From assembly GCA_049840515.1 (NCBI GenBank), contig JASGKW010000009.1, forward strand, positions 496,001 to 560,000: a DNA stretch of 64,000 nucleotides. Reading direction: 5' to 3'. Under the pieces are notes generated by a model, which searched no databases, had not been told where the DNA came from, and saw only the letters and a list, made by a program, of their open reading frames with translations. The DNA is from Muricomes sp049840515 (GTDB lineage Bacteria; Bacillota; Clostridia; Lachnospirales; Lachnospiraceae). Shown one piece after another: positions 16,328 to 25,568 of the stretch. Numbering within the stretch: position 1 is the stretch's first letter; every line of letters begins with the position of its first letter. The position numbers and the translations under genes are program-made.

Positions 16328-17872
16328 ATGTCTTACAGCATTTTATTTGCCGCAGAGGAACAATATCAGGAACAGAGGAAGGTTGATGAGCCATCCTGTT
16401 TTAAGGATTTAAATCTTAATCAAATATTTGCCCCTATTTTGAAAATAAAAAAGGAATATGAACTGGAAAGCTTCTTTTACACTTCCTTGCATGAGCCAGC
16501 GTCCATTATTTACCGGCAGGATGTGATGAGAGAGATGGAAAATAGTCAGCTTCGCTCTATGTTTACTGTATTTTCAGAGACGGCGTACAACCTGGGCTGC
16601 CACATGGATACAATCCGTAAGGAGCTCTCGTCCAAAGACAGCGGGGACAATAATTATATAACGAGGGGGCATATGCTTGACTATGCGGAGAAATATTGTC
16701 TCACAATTTCCAATCTTTCTGAGGGGCTTTCCAAATGGTCACTCCAGTCAAAAGGGCTTTGTGATTTTGCAAAATATCTGGCTTCGTACTGCACGTCAGG
16801 ATATTTCACGGGACTTTGTGCATCGGTAAAAAAGCTTCGCGGAGAACTTTCAGCGGTGGAATATTGTATGATGATTAAAAACGGAACTATTCGAGTGCGC
16901 AAATATGAAGGGCAGGAGGATCACTCCAGGCAGATTCTTGCGACCTTTGAAAAATTCAGGCAGGGTGATGTGAAGGATTATCGTCAAAAACTTTCGGAGG
17001 AACCGTACGCCACCCATGTGGAGGCCGCCATACTCAATATGGTCGCAAGTGTTTACAAGGATATTTTTTCAGAACTCAACGAATTTTGCTCCCAATATAT
17101 TCATTTTGATGATGAAACGGTCTTTCGGTTTTCCCGCGAAATCCAGTTTTATCTCTCATGGATTGACTATATCCAACCAATCCGTGATGCTGGTCTGCCA
17201 TTTCATTATCCGGAGATTTGCACCACATCGGAACATATTTATAACCTTGAGGGGTTTGATCTTGCCCTTGCCGTCTCGCTTCAGGGGAAGATTGTGACTA
17301 ACGATTTTGTGTTTCACGCGCCGGAACATATTATAGTCGTTACAGGCCCCAATCAGGGAGGAAAGACAACCTTTGCCCGTGCCTTCGGCCAGGTACACTA
17401 TCTGGCTGCGCTGGGATTGTGTGTGCCGGGCAGAGAAGGGAATTTATATTTGTTTGATGACATTCTCACTCATTTTGGACGGGAGGAGGATTTGTCCACG
17501 CTGAATGGAAAACTTCAGGACGACCTGGTGCGCCTCCATGAATTGCTGGAAAAGGCTACAAGCAGAAGTGAGATTATCGTCAACGAAATTTTTTCATCCA
17601 CCACACTAAAGGATGCTCTTTTACTTGGCGGGTATATGATGGATGCCTTTGCCGCATTGAAGGCACCTGCCATGGTGGTGACTTTTCTTGACGAGCTTGC
17701 CGTTCACGGCCCGGAAACAGTCAGCATGATGAGTCTGGTGAAGGAAGATGACCCGTCTGAGAGAACTTATAAAGTTGTCCGCAAGCCGCCGGATGGTCTT
17801 GCTTATGCTATGTATATTGCAGGAAGGCACGGTTTGACTTATGAACAACTGAACAGGAGGCTGAAAAAATGA
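16328..17872 (+). CDS. MutS-like ATPase, first member of pair 1 (type A)
   Basis: A 514-residue protein with a helical N-terminal half resembling the MutS lever/clamp region and a C-terminal MutS ABC-type ATPase. Walker A is TGPNQGGKTT near residue 337. The Walker B segment reads IIVNEIFSST near 415, with Asn where MutS has Asp. The mismatch-recognition domain I with its Phe-x-Glu motif is absent, as is an Smr nuclease domain. So this is neither MutS1 nor MutS2 proper. The next gene starts inside its stop codon (ATGA), implying coupled translation and probably a heteromeric complex. Function is unknown. Confidence 0.82.
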   Translation: MSYSILFAAEEQYQEQRKVDEPSCFKDLNLNQIFAPILKIKKEYELESFFYTSLHEPASIIYRQDVMREMENSQLRSMFTVFSETAYNLGCHMDTIRKELSSKDSGDNNYITRGHMLDYAEKYCLTISNLSEGLSKWSLQSKGLCDFAKYLASYCTSGYFTGLCASVKKLRGELSAVEYCMMIKNGTIRVRKYEGQEDHSRQILATFEKFRQGDVKDYRQKLSEEPYATHVEAAILNMVASVYKDIFSELNEFCSQYIHFDDETVFRFSREIQFYLSWIDYIQPIRDAGLPFHYPEICTTSEHIYNLEGFDLALAVSLQGKIVTNDFVFHAPEHIIVVTGPNQGGKTTFARAFGQVHYLAALGLCVPGREGNLYLFDDILTHFGREEDLSTLNGKLQDDLVRLHELLEKATSRSEIIVNEIFSSTTLKDALLLGGYMMDAFAALKAPAMVVTFLDELAVHGPETVSMMSLVKEDDPSERTYKVVRKPPDGLAYAMYIAGRHGLTYEQLNRRLKK

Positions 17873-19360
17873 AAGCACATTTGATGTTTCGGGATAAGGA
17901 CTTTGAGCGTGAGGCTGAGCCGTGTTTCGGGAGAGATAATCTGGATTCCGATTTGGAGTTGGAGAGAATTCTATCGGATATGGCGCAGAAAGATGCGGTG
18001 ATATATGAATCATGCAGTTCTGCACTTTTTTCTCCCTTGCAGTCTATAGATGAAATCCATTACCGTCAGGAAAATCTGCGTGATGCGTTTAAAAACCCGG
18101 ATACTGTGCGGCGGTTGTATGAGATTACAGTCGAGACTGAGAAACGGAAAAAAGAGTCATGGCGCTGGCTGTCCTCCGCCTTTTTATCAAGTACTTTTTC
18201 AAGTGCCGTTGAGCTTTTGAAAATTTATACAGAAATGCTTATGAAATTGCGTTTGATTGCAGACAGTAAGCTGTCCGATTTTCAATCAGAAGGGTTTCAA
18301 AACCTGCTTATCATGTTTCAGCGTGAGATGGACGACAATTATTTTGCGGAGGTTCATGCCCATCTGGACGAGTTAAAGGATGGTGAGGGCACGATGGTGA
18401 GCGCCGCTCTCGGCAGCTATCTGCAGGGAATTGGATATGTACTGCGCCGGAAAAGCAGTAAAGATTCCTGGCTGCGCTGGCGTTTTGCCCCATCCTTTAC
18501 CATAGCGCCCCGGGATGATACCGGAGCTAAAGATCTTGGGAAGCGCCGTGACCGTGCCATCAATGAGGCCACAAATGCTCTGGCGCAGGCTGTGGAGCAT
18601 CTGGAAGGCTTTTTTATGATGCTGCGGGGAGAAGCTCGCGTTCTATGTGGGATGCCTGAATCTGGCGGACAGCCTGCGGGAGCTGGGAATGCCAGTTTGT
18701 ATTCCGAACCTTCTGCCTGCGGAGCACAAGAAGCGTTCATGGAGGGGACTGTATGACATGAGCCTTGGTCTGATGAAAGCTGTAACAGTTGCAGGAAATA
18801 ATTTGGACACAGAAAATAAACGACTTTATATAATTACCGGCGCCAATCAGGGCGGCAAGTCCACTTTTCTGCGGAGCATCGGACAGGCACAGCTTATGGC
18901 ACAAAGCGGAATGTTTGTGGGGGCAGATTCATTTTCCGCCCCTGTTTGCCGCGGCGTATTCTCCCATTTTAAAAAGGAGGAGGATACCACGATGAAAAGC
19001 GGCAAGCTGGATGAGGAACTCACCCGAATGAATGAGCTGGCCGGCCATCTGGAGGAACATGCACTGATGCTGTTCAACGAGTCTTTTGCGGCGACAAATG
19101 AACGAGAAGGTTCGGAAATATGCCTCCAGATTACGCAGGCATTGATTGAAAATGGTGTGGAGGTTTTTTCAGTAACCCATCTGTACACCTACGCCGTCTC
19201 ATTTCTCGGCGATGGGGAAGTACAGTATTTGCGGGCACAGAGACTGGAAAACGGGGAGCGCACTTTTAAAATTGTGCCGGGAGAGCCTCTGCATACAGCC
19301 TTTGGGGAGGATTTATACCAGAAGATATTTAAATCTCATAATCAGGAAAGGATGCGGTAA
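17869..19360 (+). pseudogene. MutS-like ATPase, second member of pair 1 (type B), frameshifted
   Basis: The start overlaps the previous stop by ATGA. The first frame runs to about 18630, and the second frame carries LAFYVGCLNLADSLRELGMP through the ATPase. Deleting one A before AGCT at 18633-18636 joins LRGELAFYVGCLNL and yields 496 residues. The second pair's type B gene (20878) has NLGFYIGCLNL at the same place, which confirms the reading. Walker A is TGANQGGKST; the Walker B segment is MLFNESFAATNEREGSEI, with Asn for Asp. The N-terminus SDLELERILSDMAQKDAVIY matches its paralog. Probably intact in vivo. Confidence 0.8.
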
Positions 19361-19363
19361 CAC

Positions 19364-20881
19364 ATGACATTTGAAAGTATTCTTTACCCGCCGGATGGGG
19401 TACAGACACAAAAAATAATGACACCGCCTCAGTCTTTCGTCGACTTGGGGCTGGATCAGATTGTAAATCGAATTAGCCGAAATTGTAAAGAAATGTGGCC
19501 TTTTTACACGCCAGTACAGGATAAAGCCACTGTCGAATACAGACAGGGAGTTTTGAGGGATTTGGAAGATATTACAATCCGGAGACGATTTGCATGGCTG
19601 GCAGAACGGCTCCAGGTATTTCAAAATCAGCTTTTGGCTCATGGTCTGGAACATCTTCCCTATGTGCACAGCAGGACTCTTTTGTCGGTGGCGGGTCAAT
19701 ATGTATCATGCCTTCAGAAGTTCTGTGAAAGTGTATCTTATCGGGATATCAACTCCCCAGGTCTGACGTCGTTTTTATTTTATCTCAGACAGTGTCTGAG
19801 TGATTCGCGGATTGTTCAGATGAGGAGAGATATCGTTGAGCTTGAGAGAAGACTGCAAAAAGTGAATTACACGATTTTGCTGAGGGATAGAAGACTAGAA
19901 GTTGAGTCAGCAGGCAGTCAGGTTAGCATTGATGTAATGGTGGAACAGCTTTTTGGACGTTTCCAGCAGGGCAGCCGCGGGGGCGGAACTTGTCTGGCTC
20001 CTGCCGGGGAATCTGATATTCAAAATGAAGATGCAATTTTATCCTTACTGGCTCAAAAACATCCGGAACTATTTGAAAAGTTTCTTCAATTTGGTAAAAA
20101 ATACAAAGAGTTCATAGATCAGAAACTATTTCAATTTGCATCAGATATCCAGTTTTATATTGGTTATCTGGACAATACAGACCGAATAAAACGTCTGGGC
20201 GGCGCATTCTGCTATCCAGAGATTGCGGACACCTGGGATGGATGTTATGCCAAAAACTGCTTTGACCTTGCACTGGGGATAAAATTTGTGGATCAGCAGA
20301 AGGTGCCAATTAAAAATGAATTCAGTCTGAGAGGGAAAGAGCGCATTATAGTGATTACCGGGCCGAACCAAGGCGGGAAAACTACCTATGCGAGGATGAT
20401 TGGCCAGCTTTTTTATCTGGCATCACTGGGGTTTAGCATTCCCGGTAATGAGGCGGCAATTTCTCTTTCAGATTGTGTTTACACTCACTTTGGAAAGACA
20501 GGTAAGGGTGAGGCAAGCAGCCTGCGCTCAGAACTCCTGCGCCTAAAAGAAATTTTGGATCATGCCACGGGAAAAAGTTTGATTTTAGTTAACGAAATTT
20601 TTGCTGCGGTCTCTCACAGCGATGGAGTGTATCTTGGGGAGCAGATGATGAAAGGGCTGATTGCACTTGATTGTATGGCAGTCTGTGTGACATTTTTGGA
20701 AGAGTTGGCGGCATATGGGCCTGAAACAGTCAGCATGATGAGTCAGATGCTGCCGGGCGGAGGGATGGAGAGGAACTACAAATTTTTCCGCCATGCCCCG
20801 GATGGTCAGGCGTATGCGCTTTCGCTGGCCGAGAAAAAGGGGTTAACTTATGAGAGAATTGCAGAAAGGATAAAAAGATGA
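19364..20881 (+). CDS. MutS-like ATPase, first member of pair 2 (type A)
   Basis: A 505-residue paralog of the gene at 16328. Both share an N-terminal SIL(F/Y) start, a YRQ-x-V-x-R block, Walker A TGPNQGGKTT and a C-terminal GPETVSMMS block. The Walker B segment reads ILVNEIFAAV, again with Asn instead of Asp. It begins 4 bases after the previous gene and overlaps the next by ATGA, so all four genes form one operon. The layout A-B-A-B points to duplication of a gene pair. Confidence 0.83.
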   Translation: MTFESILYPPDGVQTQKIMTPPQSFVDLGLDQIVNRISRNCKEMWPFYTPVQDKATVEYRQGVLRDLEDITIRRRFAWLAERLQVFQNQLLAHGLEHLPYVHSRTLLSVAGQYVSCLQKFCESVSYRDINSPGLTSFLFYLRQCLSDSRIVQMRRDIVELERRLQKVNYTILLRDRRLEVESAGSQVSIDVMVEQLFGRFQQGSRGGGTCLAPAGESDIQNEDAILSLLAQKHPELFEKFLQFGKKYKEFIDQKLFQFASDIQFYIGYLDNTDRIKRLGGAFCYPEIADTWDGCYAKNCFDLALGIKFVDQQKVPIKNEFSLRGKERIIVITGPNQGGKTTYARMIGQLFYLASLGFSIPGNEAAISLSDCVYTHFGKTGKGEASSLRSELLRLKEILDHATGKSLILVNEIFAAVSHSDGVYLGEQMMKGLIALDCMAVCVTFLEELAAYGPETVSMMSQMLPGGGMERNYKFFRHAPDGQAYALSLAEKKGLTYERIAERIKR

Positions 20882-22356
20882 AAGTGTGTTTGATGGATGA
20901 AAACGGCACGTGGAATCTGATGAAAAAGTTATCAGGTGTCACTGCCAATACAAAGAGTGATTTAGAACTTGATAGTGTCTTCAGTGTGATGGCGCAGGAT
21001 GACATGGTAATCTACAACGCGGTTCAAACCGCTTTCCTTCTGCCCTTAGTGATGGAAGAGCAAATCCTCTATCGTCAGCAGGTATTATCTGATTGTCTTA
21101 GAAATGATGAGACAGTGCGGGAACTTTACAGGCTGGTGGGGGATGCTCTTGTGAAGCAGGAGAACCCAAATCTCTGCTTTGGGGAGATGCAGTCAGTTAG
21201 CAGCCAGTTCAACCGCTGTATGTCCCGTCTGAAAGATTTAATTTTCACACTGCGCTTTCTGCGGAATTTTGAAAAAAAGGAAAAGAAAAATTTTCATTCC
21301 AAAGGCTTTCAGAGTTTGTTCCGCGATTTGAATAAAAATCTGGATGACAATTTTTTTGCAGGTCTGGATGAACTGATTCATCAACTTCAATTCCCGGATG
21401 GGATGCTAATTGGAGCGAAGCTCACAAAATCAGGCAGCAGTTTTGGGCATGAATTGCTGTACATGGAATCGAAACATAGTTCCGGGCAGAAAAGCAATCC
21501 TTTTTATGAGGTGAAACAGGGGAATTCGCGGGGTGTATCTGATTTGCTCCATCGACGGGAGCTTGCAATAAGCAAGAGTAACCGGATTCTGGTGAGAGCT
21601 ATTTCTTTTGTTTGCGATTATCTGAACGCGCTGAAAAACAATCTGGGGTTTTATATAGGATGCTTGAACCTCCATCAGAAGCTGACAGAGCGAAAAATAG
21701 CACTCTGCATTCCGGTTATATCTCAAGGAAAATATTCGTGGTCCGCAATAAACTTAACAGAATTGAATGTCGGTTTAAAAGAGGCTCATCCTGTTGCAAA
21801 TAATTTAAAAATAGAAAACAGTTGTTGCATAATCACAGGTGCTGATTTAGGGGGAAAGACAACTTTTTTGCGCGCAGCAGGGCAAAACCAGATGATGATG
21901 CAATGTGGCATGTTTGTGGCTGCCAGCTTTTTTTCAGCGCCAGTAAAGAGTGGCATTTTTACACATTTCCAGCGGGAGGAAGACCACGGGTTTTTGAATG
22001 GAAAGCTGGGGGAGGAATTTACCCGCATGAATGAGATTATTGATTCTATCAAACCTGGTGCTTTGCTGCTGTGCGATGAGACCTTTTGTTCTACCAATGA
22101 ACGTGAGGGCTCTGAGATTGCCTGGCAGATTACAAAGGCATTGCGGGAAAAGGGGATTTCTGTGTTCATGGTTACACACCTGTTTCCTTTTGCCCAGCGT
22201 CTCCATGAAGATTGCCGGAATGACTGCACATTTCTCTGCTCCGAACGTCTGCCTGACGGTGAAAGAACAAAACGTATTTTGCCAGGAGCGCCGCAGAGGA
22301 CATCTTTCTGTGAAGACTTATATCAGGAGGTTTTTACACAAACTTCAATTTCATAG
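20878..22356 (+). CDS. MutS-like ATPase, second member of pair 2 (type B)
   Basis: A 492-residue paralog of the 17869 gene, sharing SDLELDSVFSVMAQDDMVIY near the N-terminus. Walker A is TGADLGGKTT, in which the usual Asn-Gln of MutS-like P-loops is Asp-Leu. Walker B is LLLCDETFCST, and this is the only one of the four with the normal Asp-Glu pair. It starts inside the preceding stop codon and is the last gene of the operon. No clear terminator follows. Function is unknown; a two-subunit ATPase with one composite active site is possible. Confidence 0.82.
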   Translation: MKVCLMDENGTWNLMKKLSGVTANTKSDLELDSVFSVMAQDDMVIYNAVQTAFLLPLVMEEQILYRQQVLSDCLRNDETVRELYRLVGDALVKQENPNLCFGEMQSVSSQFNRCMSRLKDLIFTLRFLRNFEKKEKKNFHSKGFQSLFRDLNKNLDDNFFAGLDELIHQLQFPDGMLIGAKLTKSGSSFGHELLYMESKHSSGQKSNPFYEVKQGNSRGVSDLLHRRELAISKSNRILVRAISFVCDYLNALKNNLGFYIGCLNLHQKLTERKIALCIPVISQGKYSWSAINLTELNVGLKEAHPVANNLKIENSCCIITGADLGGKTTFLRAAGQNQMMMQCGMFVAASFFSAPVKSGIFTHFQREEDHGFLNGKLGEEFTRMNEIIDSIKPGALLLCDETFCSTNEREGSEIAWQITKALREKGISVFMVTHLFPFAQRLHEDCRNDCTFLCSERLPDGERTKRILPGAPQRTSFCEDLYQEVFTQTSIS

Positions 22357-22402
22357 TTATCATTATCAAAAAAAGCTATTTAATATTTTTAAAAGAAAAA
22401 TG

Positions 22403-22449
22403 TTGACACCATGAAAAATTGGTGATAGTATACCTACTAAACATATATG
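22403..22449 (+). promoter_or_regulatory. Upstream cysK-locus promoter with candidate CymR-type site
   Basis: TTGACA (22403-22408), a 17-base spacer ending GGTGA, and TAGTAT (22426-22431) form a strong promoter. The following ATACCTACTAAACATATATG (22430-22449) resembles the site at 22664 and the one at the sulfonate operon (51669 onward), where the promoter has the same GGTGA-TAGTAT element. It is a candidate operator for the Rrf2 regulator at 25003. Confidence 0.5.
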
Positions 22450-22562
22450 TTATAAAAGATTTGGAAAAATCAAAACAAACAAGAGCGAAATGGAAGTGGG
22501 AGCTGAATGGACAAAATAGAAAAACGGGAGGAGGACAGATTGAAGAATCAGAATATTGTGAA

Positions 22563-22603
22563 AGTATTCTGAAAACGGAGTGCAGAGGGGACAGTCCCCT
22601 TTG
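22563..22603 (+). repeat. 41-base hairpin repeat, copy 1
   Basis: AGTATTCTGAAAACGGAG continues into the near-perfect palindrome AGGGGACAGTCCCCT. It matches 25511-25551 at 34 of 41 positions by hand alignment. Both copies sit just upstream of a sulfur amino-acid gene. It looks like a small dispersed repeat, not a terminator, as no T run follows. Confidence 0.6.
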
Positions 22604-22622
22604 AAATCACAACAAAATGTGG

Positions 22623-22679
22623 TTGACATATCAATGTAACAGGTATAAAATAACAAGAAAAGCATACTAAACCTATAAG
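22623..22679 (+). promoter_or_regulatory. cysK: Proximal cysK promoter with candidate CymR-type site
   Basis: TTGACA (22623-22628) and TAAAAT (22646-22651) are 17 bases apart. ATACTAAACCTATAAG (22664-22679) lies over the transcript start and matches the upstream copy as TACTAAACnTATAnG. Confidence 0.55.
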
Positions 22680-22697
22680 AAAGGTGGGAAATGTAAT

Positions 22698-23630
22698 ATG
22701 GCAAATATTTATAAAGGAACATTAGGACTTATCGGAAACACCCCATTGATGGAAGTGGTTAATTTAGAGAAGAATTTGAATCTGGAGGCAACAATACTGG
22801 CGAAGCTGGAATACTTTAATCCCGCAGGAAGTGTAAAGGACAGAATTGCGAAAGCGATGATTGAGGATGCGGAAGCAAAAGGAGTTTTGAAAGAAGGTTC
22901 TGTTATTATTGAGCCTACCTCCGGTAACACTGGAATTGGCCTTGCATCTATAGCAGCAGCGAAGGGGTATCGTGTGATTCTGACTATGCCTGAGACAATG
23001 AGTATTGAGAGAAGAAATATACTGAAAGCTTACGGTGCAGAGCTGGTGCTTACAGAGGGCGCTAAAGGAATGAAGGGTGCCATTGAAAAGGCTGATGAAC
23101 TGGCAAAAGAAATTCCAAACAGCTTTATCCCCGGACAGTTTGTAAACCCTGCCAACCCTGCTGTTCATAAGAGCACAACAGGACCGGAAATCTGGAATGA
23201 TACAGACGGCAAAGTAGATATTTTTGTTGCTGGTGTAGGTACAGGCGGAACTATCACAGGTACAGGCGAGTATCTGAAAGAGAAGAATCCAGAGATTAAA
23301 ATTGTGGCAGTAGAGCCGGCGGCATCCCCTGTTCTTTCAGAAGGCAAAGGCGGTCCTCATAAAATTCAGGGAATCGGGGCAGGCTTTGTACCAGAAGTGC
23401 TGGATACCAAAATCTATGATGAGATTATAAAGATAGAGAATGATGACGCATTTGCAGCGGCAAAAGACTTTGCAAAACAGGAAGGTGTTCTGGTAGGAAT
23501 TTCTTCAGGAGCAGCACTTCAGGCAGCAATCGAACTGGCAAAACGCCCTGAGAACAAAGGAAAAAATATTGTAGTGTTACTGCCTGATACAGGAGACAGA
23601 TATTATTCTACACCTTTGTTTGGGGAATAA
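22698..23630 (+). CDS. cysK: Cysteine synthase A (O-acetylserine sulfhydrylase)
   Basis: This enzyme makes cysteine from O-acetylserine and sulfide using PLP. The PLP lysine is Lys47 in NPAGSVKDR, and the substrate loop is PTSGNTGIGLA. At 310 residues it is full length. The start follows AAGGTGGG. It is first in a run with metY and an Rrf2 regulator. In Bacillus CysK also binds the Rrf2 regulator CymR as its cysteine sensor, so the neighbour at 25003 is meaningful. Confidence 0.95.
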   Translation: MANIYKGTLGLIGNTPLMEVVNLEKNLNLEATILAKLEYFNPAGSVKDRIAKAMIEDAEAKGVLKEGSVIIEPTSGNTGIGLASIAAAKGYRVILTMPETMSIERRNILKAYGAELVLTEGAKGMKGAIEKADELAKEIPNSFIPGQFVNPANPAVHKSTTGPEIWNDTDGKVDIFVAGVGTGGTITGTGEYLKEKNPEIKIVAVEPAASPVLSEGKGGPHKIQGIGAGFVPEVLDTKIYDEIIKIENDDAFAAAKDFAKQEGVLVGISSGAALQAAIELAKRPENKGKNIVVLLPDTGDRYYSTPLFGE

Positions 23631-23643
23631 GAGGAGAGTATTT

Positions 23644-24954
23644 ATGAGCGAGAAAATTACGAGAGAAAATAGAAAATTAAAATTTGAAACATTACAGCTT
23701 CACGTAGGTCAGGAGAATCCAGATTCAGCTACAGATGCGAGAGCAGTCCCGATTTATCAGACTTCTTCCTATGTATTTCACAACAGTGAACATGCGGCAG
23801 CCCGCTTTAATCTGTCAGATGCAGGAAATATTTACGGAAGACTGACTAACCCCACACAGGATGTTTTTGAAAGCCGTATCGCAGCGCTTGAGGGCGGTGT
23901 AGCAGCACTTGCAGTTGCATCCGGAGCAGCGGCTATCACTTATACAATTGAAAACCTGGCATACAGCGGCGACCATATTGTGTCTGCAAAAAATATTTAT
24001 GGCGGAACTTACAATCTGCTGGCCCACACATTGCCACAGTATGGCATCAGAACCACTTTCGTAGATATTTTTGATGAGTCTGCGATAGAGGCGGCAATCA
24101 AGGAAAATACAAAAGCAATCTTTATAGAAACTCTGGGAAATCCAAATTCAGACGTGGTAGACATTGAGAAAATAGCAAAGATTGCACATGCACACAAAAT
24201 TCCTCTTGTTATTGATAATACATTTGCAACACCATATCTGGTGCGTCCAATTGAATATGGAGCGGACATTGTGGTACATTCTGCTACAAAATTCATTGGA
24301 GGACACGGAACTGCAATTGGCGGAATTATTGTAGACAGCGGAAAATTCGACTGGGAGGCATCTGGAAAATTCCCGTCATTGACAGAGCCAAACCCCAGCT
24401 ATCATGGAATCAGCTTCACAAAAGCAGTAGGACCTGCAGCTTTCGTGACGAAGATTCGTGCGATTCTGTTGAGAGACACAGGTGCGACAATTTCACCATT
24501 CCATTCTTTCCTGTTTTTACAGGGACTTGAGACCTTATCTCTCCGTGTTGAGAGACATGTGGAAAATGCCCTCAAGGTAGTGGAATTCCTGAAATCTCAT
24601 CCTCAGGTTGAAGAGGTGCATCATCCTACTGCAACGGAAGATGAAAGCCAGAAAGCACTATATGCGAAATATTTCCCAAATGGCGGAGGTTCTATCTTTA
24701 CATTTGAGATTAAAGGAGATGCGAAGAAAGCTCAGAACTTTATAGATAATCTGGAATTGTTTTCTCTTTTGGCAAATGTAGCTGATGTAAAATCTCTGGT
24801 AGTTCATCCGGCAACAACAACACACAGCCAGTGCACAGAAGAGGAACTGGAAGATCAGGGAATTAAGCCAAATACAATCCGCCTGTCCATTGGTACAGAA
24901 CATATTGACGATATTCTGGAAGATTTAAGAGAAGCATTTAAAGCAGTAGAATAG
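23644..24954 (+). CDS. metY: O-acetylhomoserine sulfhydrylase (MetY-type)
   Basis: A 436-residue Cys/Met-metabolism PLP enzyme. It likely condenses O-acetylhomoserine with sulfide to homocysteine. The start at 23644 has AGAGGAG upstream and matches the family start KFETLQLHVGQ; an upstream in-frame ATG overlaps cysK and lacks a site. The PLP lysine lies in HSATKFIGGHG. The length and the insertion-rich C-terminal half (GGGSIFTFEIKGD) fit MetY better than the shorter cystathionine enzymes. It is 13 bases after cysK, in the same operon. Confidence 0.92.
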   Translation: MSEKITRENRKLKFETLQLHVGQENPDSATDARAVPIYQTSSYVFHNSEHAAARFNLSDAGNIYGRLTNPTQDVFESRIAALEGGVAALAVASGAAAITYTIENLAYSGDHIVSAKNIYGGTYNLLAHTLPQYGIRTTFVDIFDESAIEAAIKENTKAIFIETLGNPNSDVVDIEKIAKIAHAHKIPLVIDNTFATPYLVRPIEYGADIVVHSATKFIGGHGTAIGGIIVDSGKFDWEASGKFPSLTEPNPSYHGISFTKAVGPAAFVTKIRAILLRDTGATISPFHSFLFLQGLETLSLRVERHVENALKVVEFLKSHPQVEEVHHPTATEDESQKALYAKYFPNGGGSIFTFEIKGDAKKAQNFIDNLELFSLLANVADVKSLVVHPATTTHSQCTEEELEDQGIKPNTIRLSIGTEHIDDILEDLREAFKAVE

Positions 24955-25002
24955 GATTATCATTTATAATACTAAAAACTGTGAAGATGTGTGGAGGTGT
25001 CT

Positions 25003-25449
25003 ATGAAATTTTCAAAAAAAAGCAGATATGGGCTTAGAGCACTGATAGATTTATCTGTAAATTCCAAAACAGATCATGTGTCATTGAACAGCATCGCTGA
25101 GCGAAATAGTATTTCGCTGCAATATCTTGAGCAGATATTTGCAGGCTTGCGAAGAGCAGAGATTGTAAAGAGTATAAAAGGCCCCCAGGGCGGCTATCTG
25201 CTCAATGACAAAGCTGAAAACATAACAGTGGCTGCTGTGCTGGAAGCTTTGGATGGAAGTTATCAGATAGAGCCAGAAGTAAGTTCAGAAGGCGGCACTC
25301 AGGAGGAAATTACACAGGCAATCCAGGAAGTCATCATAGATAAAGTCAATAAAGAGCTAGATCAAATATTAAAAAATATAACCCTGTCAGACTTGGAAGA
25401 ACAATACTTGAGCTACAGTGGATATGAGCAGGATATGTATTATATATAA
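25003..25449 (+). CDS. cymR: Rrf2 family regulator, CymR-like
   Basis: A 148-residue winged-helix regulator with the Rrf2 start MKFSKKSRYGLRALIDL and recognition region ISLQYLEQIFAGLRRAEIVKS. It has no cysteine at all, so it cannot hold the Fe-S cluster of IscR. It fits the cysteine-responsive CymR type, whose repression needs CysK as partner. It lies in the cysK-metY run, 48 bases after metY, with a GGAGGTG site. The symbol is given by context. Candidate sites are at 22430, 22664 and about 51675. Confidence 0.82.
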   Translation: MKFSKKSRYGLRALIDLSVNSKTDHVSLNSIAERNSISLQYLEQIFAGLRRAEIVKSIKGPQGGYLLNDKAENITVAAVLEALDGSYQIEPEVSSEGGTQEEITQAIQEVIIDKVNKELDQILKNITLSDLEEQYLSYSGYEQDMYYI

Positions 25450-25456
25450 ATACATC

Positions 25457-25489
25457 AAAAACGGGAAGACATAGTGCCTCCCGTTTTTG
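25457..25489 (+). terminator. Terminator after the Rrf2 gene
   Basis: A perfect 10-bp stem AAAAACGGGA/TCCCGTTTTT with a 12-base loop ends the cysK-metY-cymR unit. Confidence 0.82.
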
Positions 25490-25510
25490 GTGCATAGTAG
25501 AATAGTTCAG

Positions 25511-25551
25511 AATATTCTGAAAAAGGAGAGCAAAAGGGACTGACCCCTTTG
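25511..25551 (+). repeat. 41-base hairpin repeat, copy 2
   Basis: AATATTCTGAAAAAGGAG leads into AAAGGGACTGACCCCTTT, a hairpin in which AAAGGG pairs with CCCTTT. It matches 22563-22603 at 34 of 41 positions and sits directly before the ribosome site of the next gene. Confidence 0.6.
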
Positions 25552-25568
25552 CAGAGGAGGTAAGGACG

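Larger units (their letters stand above)
22357..22697 (+). other. 341-base intergenic region before cysK
   Basis: This gap holds two sigma-A promoters, two copies of a TACTAAAC-n-TATA motif and a hairpin repeat, each listed separately. A 21-codon frame at 22507 (MDKIEKREED...) has a weak GTGGGAG site and ends in the repeat. I cannot support it as a gene. Confidence 0.6.

Noticed and set aside
22507..22572. 21-codon frame MDKIEKREED... after the first cysK-locus promoter, considered as a leader peptide
   Set aside because: It has no Cys codons, a weak ribosome site, and runs into the hairpin repeat.
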